Part shown: positions 1-6,217 of the stretch, one piece after another
Layout of the letters: the number at the start of each line of letters is the position of its first letter
Numbering within the stretch: the stretch's first letter is position 1
Assembly (NCBI GenBank): GCA_002343455.1
Contig: DDSR01000431.1
Location: 1-6,217 of the forward strand
DNA: 6,217 nucleotides
DNA from: Deltaproteobacteria bacterium UBA2385
GTDB lineage: Bacteria > Myxococcota_A > UBA796 > UBA2385
Direction of reading: 5' to 3'
The notes under the pieces: generated by a model
Database searches by the model: none
The model's input: the letters and a program-made list of their open reading frames with translations, nothing else
What the model was told of the DNA's origin: nothing
Program-made: the position numbers and the translations under genes

Positions 1-81
1 TGGCTCCTCTGCGGCAGGCTCCTCTGCGGCAGGCTCCTCCCCAGCGGGCTCCTCCACAGCGGGCGGCTCCACAGCGGGCGG
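1..81 (-). repeat. 15-bp tandem repeat encoding a Glu-Glu-Pro-Ala-Ala tail
   Basis: About five degenerate 15-bp units lie in frame at the truncated end of the pseudokinase-like gene. On the minus strand they read PPAV, EPPAV, EEPAG, EEPAA, EEPAA, EEP. The last two units are identical at DNA level (GGCTCCTCTGCGGCA on the plus strand), suggesting recent duplication by slippage. The array probably continues beyond the left edge. The peptide would be an extended, negatively charged stalk outside the membrane helix. Confidence 0.8.
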
Positions 82-1590
82 CTGCTCCAGCGGGTCGGGG
101 CTGTCCAGCGCCGCGCCGAGCAGGGCCGTCCCGGGAGCCGGTGCGGACAGATCGCCTGCGGCCGGGGGCGCGCGGAACCAGAGCACCGCCACCAGGCCCA
201 GGGTCAGGAGCTGCCCGGCGGCGAGCATCCCCATCCCGGGGAGGACCCAGCCGGGAAAGGCCGCCGGAGCCACGCCGCCCGCCGGAGCCACGCCGGGCGC
301 CGGAGCCGCTGCGGCCGAGACCGAGCTGGCGCGCGGGGCGGCCCGTGGGATCGCCGGGCTGTCCGGCGGCGCGGTCGCCGGCTCGTCCACCTCTGCTTCG
401 TCGACCAGCTCCACGGGGCCCGGCCGGGAGGAGCCGGCGACGGTCGCCTCGTCTCCCTGCAGGTCGCCCAGCAGGTCACCCACCACGGTCGCGGCCTCGA
501 CGAAGGGGGTCTCCTCGGTGGGATCCTCCAGGGGCCGCGAGCCTCCGTCCTCGGCGCGAGGCCGGGGCACACGCTCCAAGACCTGGACCCGGGCCTCGTG
601 GAAGGAGCGGGCGAGGCCCTCGAAGTCGCCGGCCAGGACCAGCGGGTCCAGGTAGCGGCGCGAGGGCTCGATCGAGAGGGCGCTGTCCAGCAGTCGCAAG
701 CACTCGCGCTCGATGCGCCCCTCGGCCAGCTGCTGCCCTCCGCCGAGCAGCCCGGTGATCGCCTCGGCCACCGCCCGGCGATCCCGCTCGGGGAGGCGGT
801 CGGGGTAGAGGAACTGCCGGGGATCGAGGGCCCGGTCGGCGAAGAGCGCCGGCTTGCGTCGCCAGAGGTCCTCGACCAGCGAGGCGCGGTGGCTGCCGAG
901 GTGGGGGCTGTCGGTGCCCGCCGTGGGCATCTCCAGGCCGCCACCGCCCGCCGTCGAGAGGCTCAGGACCCGCAGCTTGAGCAGGCTGAGGAAGGACTCG
1001 GCGATCGACCAGGTGCTGGCGGCCAGCGGGTGGTCGCTGCGGGCGAGGAAGAGCTCCTCGGGCGACTGGAAGTGGCTGGTCGCCGCCATGATCTCGGTGC
1101 CCTGCTCGTCGCCCGCGGACATCAGCTCGGTGGGCAGGGGCGCCCCGAAGCCCGAGAGCACCCAGCGCCCGCCCTGGGTTCGAAGCACCGAGCGGGGCCG
1201 GATCCGGGGAGGTCGGCGGGCGATCTCGGGAGAGGAGGCGGCCAGCGCGGACCAGTCGGCCACCCGGCGGCAGAGATCCGCCATCGCGAGGCAGAGCAGG
1301 CGAAAGCCCTCGGGCTCGTGGAGCGTCCGGATCCAGAAGGCCTCGAGGTCCTCCTGCCAGCGCTCCACCACCGCGCCGCCCGGTGACCCGGCGAGCCGAT
1401 CGAGCAGCCGCAGCCCCGGGGAGGCCGAATCGCCCGCAGCGAGCAGCTCGATCGCCCGCAGCTCGCGCTCGAGGTCCGCCTCGGCCGAGGGCCTGCGGGC
1501 CCTCAGCCAGAGCCCCGCGCGGCGGGCGCCCCCTCGGCCCGCACCGCTGGCCTGGACCGGCAGGCCGATCCACTCGCCCAGGCCCGCCAC
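1..1590 (-). CDS. Membrane-anchored pseudokinase-like protein (3' end outside window)
   Basis: Seen: 530 codons with no stop, cut by the left edge. Chosen start is GTG at 1590 with GGAGG 8 nt upstream; a TTG in the same frame at 1670 would add 27 residues but has no ribosome site. Residues about 20-300 follow a Ser/Thr kinase layout: a beta3-like LWLR (27-30), an alphaC-like ELRAIELL (43-50), a hinge-like VVERWQEDL (74-82), then RIRPRSVL (129-136) where HRDxKPxNxL belongs, VLSGFG (144-149) for DFG, SPEEL (176-180) for APE, and STWSIAE (192-198) for the alphaF motif. HRD is PPR, the catalytic Asn is Ser, DFG is GFG and the beta3 Lys is missing, so phosphotransfer is unlikely. Next come an acidic linker (340-405), Ala/Pro repeats (420-445), one transmembrane helix (about 447-472) and a Glu/Pro/Ala tail. 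By analogy the kinase fold is cytoplasmic. The upstream same-strand gene lies 64 nt away, suggesting an operon. The coding frame is well supported; the kinase fold rests on motif spacing only. Confidence 0.72.
   Translation of the reverse strand, partial: MAGLGEWIGLPVQASGAGRGGARRAGLWLRARRPSAEADLERELRAIELLAAGDSASPGLRLLDRLAGSPGGAVVERWQEDLEAFWIRTLHEPEGFRLLCLAMADLCRRVADWSALAASSPEIARRPPRIRPRSVLRTQGGRWVLSGFGAPLPTELMSAGDEQGTEIMAATSHFQSPEELFLARSDHPLAASTWSIAESFLSLLKLRVLSLSTAGGGGLEMPTAGTDSPHLGSHRASLVEDLWRRKPALFADRALDPRQFLYPDRLPERDRRAVAEAITGLLGGGQQLAEGRIERECLRLLDSALSIEPSRRYLDPLVLAGDFEGLARSFHEARVQVLERVPRPRAEDGGSRPLEDPTEETPFVEAATVVGDLLGDLQGDEATVAGSSRPGPVELVDEAEVDEPATAPPDSPAIPRAAPRASSVSAAAAPAPGVAPAGGVAPAAFPGWVLPGMGMLAAGQLLTLGLVAVLWFRAPPAAGDLSAPAPGTALLGAALDSPDPLEQPPAVEPPAVEEPAGEEPAAEEPAAEEP
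261..314 (-). repeat. 18-bp tandem repeat encoding an Ala/Pro/Gly-Val linker
   Basis: Three 18-bp units (261-278, 279-296, 297-314). The first two are identical except for the last base; the third is more diverged. Read on the minus strand they encode the hexapeptide pattern GVAPAG just before the transmembrane helix of the pseudokinase-like protein. It is most likely a flexible juxtamembrane linker whose length can vary. Confidence 0.7.
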
Positions 1591-1598
1591 GGGCTCGG

Positions 1599-1603
1599 CC
1601 TCC
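1599..1603 (-). promoter_or_regulatory. Ribosome binding site that decides the GTG start at 1590
   Basis: On the minus strand the sequence reads GGAGG, then 8 nt, then GTG. This is the only good Shine-Dalgarno match near the beginning of the kinase-like frame. It favours GTG at 1590 over the in-frame TTG at 1670, which would overlap the end of the preceding gene. Confidence 0.55.
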
Positions 1604-1654
1604 GCCGCCGCGATCCAGACCGTCCCGCTCAGCCCCGCCCCGGGACCGGCGGAA

Positions 1655-2683
1655 TCAGAATCGGCGGCCAAGGACCAGGCCGGGGCTGGAGTCCAGGCGG
1701 ATCCCGACGATCCCCAAGCCCGCGCTGACGGCCAGGGTCGCGCCCGCCGCGATCACCAGGGTGTTGGTCGCCGTCTGGGCCGTCAACAGGCCGTTGGTGG
1801 TGGTGGCGTCCTCGAACTTCTGGTGAGCCGGGAAGGTCATCCCGTAGATGACGCCGCTGGCCACGATCCCCGCCGCGCCGGTGATCAGCAGCGGGGTCTT
1901 GGCCAGGGGCCGGGTGCGCTTGACGGTCTGGACCGCGAAGACGTCGGTCTCGGAGACCGTGGTGGAGCTCACCGCCTGGGTCTTGCTCTTGTCCTTCTTC
2001 TTGCCCTTGCCTTCGGCTTCGGCCAGGGCCTGGGCCCGCGCGTCGGCCTCGGCCTGGGTGACCATGATCTCGCTGGGGATGGCATTGCCGTCGATCATCC
2101 AGCCCTGGCGGACCTCGCGGGTCTGGATGTCGACGACCTGGATCAGGTGGGGCCTGCCCGTGGTCAGGGCCGGCGCGGTCAGGGGCCGTCCGTCGACGAG
2201 CACCTCGGCCCCGGAGGGCGCGTCCAGGACCATGTCGCGCACCGCGACCGGCGCCTGGGCGGCGATGGCGCGCTCGCCGTCGTAGGCCCTGCGCATGGGG
2301 TGGCCCTCGGGCAGGTCGTTGACGTCCCAGGCGAAGCTGCCGTCGACCTCGATCGCCGTGCGGAACCAGCGGGTGGCGATGTCCTGGTCGCCCGTGATGT
2401 AGCGCCAGGATCCCAGCAGGCGGTAGGCCGTGGCATAGGCCGCCACCGGCAAGGCCGAGTCCAGGCAGGGCAGGCCGGCGTCCATCCGCAGGCCGGCGGC
2501 GTTGAAGGCCGCCTCGTCCAGCTCGCGCAGGGCCACGGTCATGGAGCCCAGGTCTTCTTGCACCTGGGCGGCGGTGTACGGCTCTGCGCAGTCCCCGAAG
2601 GCGTGCGCGGGGGCGCCGCTGAGCAGCACGAGGAGGGCGCTGGCGGCGAGGGCTCCGACCAGGGAGCGGGCTGGGCTCGGCAT
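1655..2683 (-). CDS. Secreted PEGA-like protein with two C-terminal hydrophobic segments
   Basis: 342 residues, ATG start with a GGAG 11 nt upstream. Seen: a Sec signal peptide (positive/hydrophobic 1-23, probable cleavage after AHA at 28); two cysteines in the mature N-terminal region (32 and 73) that could form a disulfide; a helical region (about 36-148) with a TPR-like look but no clear repeat; a PEGA-like segment around 155-187 (SGAEVLVDGRPL, 157-168, is typical of the family's 'value of a structural element' beta hairpin); a charged Ala/Glu/Lys stretch (209-234); and two hydrophobic Gly/Ala-rich segments (264-283 and 307-328), ending in RRF. PEGA domains are known in bacterial surface proteins and in extracellular parts of kinases, which suits the kinase-like gene 64 nt downstream. 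I infer a periplasmic or outer-envelope structural or sensing role. I do not recognise the family as a whole. A terminal Phe is also typical of outer-membrane proteins, but the body is not a beta-barrel. Confidence 0.85.
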   Translation of the reverse strand: MPSPARSLVGALAASALLVLLSGAPAHAFGDCAEPYTAAQVQEDLGSMTVALRELDEAAFNAAGLRMDAGLPCLDSALPVAAYATAYRLLGSWRYITGDQDIATRWFRTAIEVDGSFAWDVNDLPEGHPMRRAYDGERAIAAQAPVAVRDMVLDAPSGAEVLVDGRPLTAPALTTGRPHLIQVVDIQTREVRQGWMIDGNAIPSEIMVTQAEADARAQALAEAEGKGKKKDKSKTQAVSSTTVSETDVFAVQTVKRTRPLAKTPLLITGAAGIVASGVIYGMTFPAHQKFEDATTTNGLLTAQTATNTLVIAAGATLAVSAGLGIVGIRLDSSPGLVLGRRF

Positions 2684-2768
2684 CGAGGGTGGCTCTCCAG
2701 GAGGTGGAGCTCTGCGATCGAGCCCCGCGGCCGAAGCGTAGCACGAGGCGTCCGGCTAGAAGGGGACC
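2684..2768. promoter_or_regulatory. Divergent intergenic region holding both promoters
   Basis: These 85 bp separate the divergent starts at 2683 (minus) and 2769 (plus), so promoters for both directions are expected here unless they lie inside the neighbouring genes. The best -10-like site I see is on the minus strand, TGCTACGCT (2736-2744, an extended -10 shape), without a convincing -35. No operator-type inverted repeat is visible. On the plus strand AGGAGGTGG (2699-2707) looks like a ribosome site, but no start codon follows at a useful distance. Confidence 0.35.
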
Positions 2769-3704
2769 GTGACCCTCCTCCTCCTCCTCCTCGCCTGCCA
2801 GGCCCGACCGGCCGAGGTCGAGCGGCTGCCGCTGGCCGCCGCGCCCGAGGGGCTGCTCTACGGCTACTGGGGCCTCAACGGCCACCACGAGGCCAGCTCC
2901 CTCCGCGCGGCCCGCAGCGACCTGGCGATGACCGTCTTCCAGGTGGCCAGCGACAAGCCGGCCCACGCCGTCGGGACCCTGCTCCCCGCGGCGCGTGAGG
3001 CTGGCGTCCGGGTCAGCCTGCGCCTCGCCGGCGACCACGCCGCCTACACCCGCGAGGGTGACTTCGATCTGGAGGCCTGGAAGCGCGGCCTCGACCGCTG
3101 GAAGGGTGCCGGTCTGGAGCCCTTCATCGAGGACGGGACCCTGGTCGGTCATATGCTGCTCGACGACATCCTCACCTTCCCCGGCCAGGACCCGACCGCC
3201 GCCGAGCTCGACGAGCTGGCCCGCACCAGCCGCGAGCGGTTCCCGGGCCTGATGACCTTCGTGCGGGCCCAGGCCACCCACCTCCCCCGCCCGGAAGGAG
3301 GCGTCTACCGGCACCTCGAGGCCTGCGTCAACCAGTACCAGGCCCGCGACGGCTCGGTCCAGGTCTACGCGAAGACCGAGCGGGCACGCGCCCTGGAGCT
3401 GGGCCTGGGCATCATCGGCGGCCTGAACATCGCCGACGGCGGCGACGGGCGGGCCGGTCGACCGGGCTGGCGCGGCCCGGGCTTCTACCCGATGAGCGCC
3501 GAGGAGATCCGCGAGTACGGCGCGGTGATGCTGGCGGTGCCCGAGACGGGCATGTTCCTGAACTGGGAGTACGACCGGCTGGAGCGCTGGCCGGATGGCA
3601 GCATCGGCGCCGAGTACCTGGACCAGCCGGCCATCCGGGCGGCCCTGGTCGAGCTGGGCGAGCAGGCCTCCCGCAGGCCCGCAGCCCCCCTGCGCCGGCC
3701 GTGA
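2769..3704 (+). CDS. Lipoprotein with predicted TIM-barrel (glycosidase-like) fold
   Basis: 311 residues from GTG. An in-frame TAG at 2757-2759 rules out any start further upstream; AGGGG sits only 3 nt before the GTG. Residues 1-10 are Met-Thr-Leu6-Ala-Cys: a lipobox (LLAC, Cys10) with almost no charged n-region, so export as a lipoprotein is likely but the signal is minimal. The rest shows eight evenly spaced beta-like segments alternating with helices: LLYGYWG (29-35), AMTVFQV (53-59), VRVSLRL (80-86), LVGHMLLDD (125-133), GLMTFVRA (160-167), ACVNQYQ (185-191), GLGIIGGLNI (212-221) and MFLNWEYD (262-269). This is the pattern of an (alpha/beta)8 barrel. Acidic residues at strand ends (Asp132, Asp133, Glu259, Glu267) and many aromatics suggest a carbohydrate-active or related hydrolase, but I see no named catalytic signature. 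The gene is divergent from the PEGA-like gene and convergent with the carboxylase genes, so it is probably monocistronic. Confidence 0.85.
   Translation: MTLLLLLLACQARPAEVERLPLAAAPEGLLYGYWGLNGHHEASSLRAARSDLAMTVFQVASDKPAHAVGTLLPAAREAGVRVSLRLAGDHAAYTREGDFDLEAWKRGLDRWKGAGLEPFIEDGTLVGHMLLDDILTFPGQDPTAAELDELARTSRERFPGLMTFVRAQATHLPRPEGGVYRHLEACVNQYQARDGSVQVYAKTERARALELGLGIIGGLNIADGGDGRAGRPGWRGPGFYPMSAEEIREYGAVMLAVPETGMFLNWEYDRLERWPDGSIGAEYLDQPAIRAALVELGEQASRRPAAPLRRP
2775..2792 (+). repeat. (CTC)6 run in the lipoprotein signal peptide
   Basis: Six consecutive CTC codons give the six leucines that make up the whole hydrophobic core of the signal peptide. Slippage here would change the core by whole leucines without breaking the frame, so export efficiency could vary between strains. 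Confidence 0.85.
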
Positions 3705-3725
3705 TCCGACCCGGATCCGGCCGGA

Positions 3726-3729
<4 letters not shown>
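3701..3729. terminator. Nested palindromes between convergent genes, possible bidirectional terminator
   Basis: GTGATCCG (3701-3708) is perfectly complementary to CGGATCAC (3722-3729). Between and within them lie a 10-bp palindrome CCGGATCCGG (3711-3720) and a 14-bp palindrome GATCCGGCCGGATC (3714-3727), so several mutually exclusive hairpins can form. The element contains the stop codons of both converging genes (3702-3704 plus, 3726-3728 minus). There is no T-tract on either side, so it is not a canonical intrinsic terminator. It may still block read-through or protect mRNA 3' ends. Confidence 0.45.

Positions 3730-6217
<2,488 letters not shown>

Noticed and set aside
476..1573. A 365-codon minus-strand frame beginning with ATG, and another at 204-944
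   Set aside because: Both give Arg/Pro/Gly-rich or Arg/Ser/Pro-rich low-complexity proteins. The remaining minus-strand frame gives a balanced composition, kinase-like motifs, a transmembrane helix and a good ribosome site.
2699..2707. AGGAGGTGG on the plus strand as a ribosome site for a small gene
   Set aside because: No start codon with a continuing frame follows at 5-12 nt, and the lipoprotein start is 60 bp further on.
854..2998. A 714-codon open frame on the plus strand
   Set aside because: It runs opposite two well-supported minus-strand genes and into the lipoprotein gene; its protein is low-complexity Gly/Ala/Arg/Asp with no domain. Long antisense frames are expected at this GC content.
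1629..3314. A 561-codon minus-strand frame covering the PEGA-like gene and the opposite strand of the lipoprotein gene
   Set aside because: It crosses the divergent intergenic region and its composition is low-complexity; it is an out-of-frame shadow.

Overview
The window is very GC-rich (about 70% or more by eye, with strong G/C preference at third codon positions). Its gene content fits a myxobacterium-like or other deltaproteobacterial (Myxococcota-type) genome: a kinase-fold membrane protein, a secreted PEGA-like protein, an unusual lipoprotein and an acyl-CoA carboxylase operon. The taxonomic call is inference; there is no rRNA or marker gene here. It looks like ordinary chromosome, with no mobile element, tRNA, rRNA or CRISPR signal. 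Almost all of it is coding.

Layout, left to right. (1) 1-1590, minus strand, running off the left edge: a membrane-anchored protein whose N-terminal half keeps the spacing and secondary landmarks of a Ser/Thr protein kinase but has lost the catalytic residues, so it is read as a pseudokinase. It continues through an acidic and Ala/Pro-rich linker, one transmembrane helix and a tandem Glu-Glu-Pro-Ala-Ala tail. (2) 1655-2683, minus strand, just upstream in the same direction: a secreted protein with a signal peptide, a helical region, a PEGA-like beta segment and two hydrophobic segments near the C-terminus. (3) 2684-2768: an 85-bp divergent intergenic region. (4) 2769-3704, plus strand: a lipoprotein with a minimal six-leucine signal peptide and a predicted TIM-barrel (glycosidase-like) body. 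(5) 3701-3729: nested palindromes between converging genes. (6) 3726-5747, minus strand: a carboxyltransferase resembling the glutaconyl-CoA decarboxylase alpha subunit (GcdA), with a biotin carrier domain fused to its C-terminus. (7) 5744-6217, minus strand, cut by the right edge: the C-terminal part of a biotin carboxylase.

How they work together. Genes 6 and 7 form a translationally coupled operon (ATGA overlap). Together they supply all three activities of a biotin-dependent acyl-CoA carboxylase, but the biotin carrier sits on the carboxyltransferase rather than, as usual, on the biotin carboxylase. Genes 1 and 2 probably form an operon acting at the cell envelope: a signalling-like pseudokinase spanning the membrane and a periplasmic PEGA-like partner. 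Gene 4 is transcribed divergently from them and may or may not be functionally connected.

The two points most worth following are the pseudokinase/PEGA-like pair and the rearranged carboxylase.
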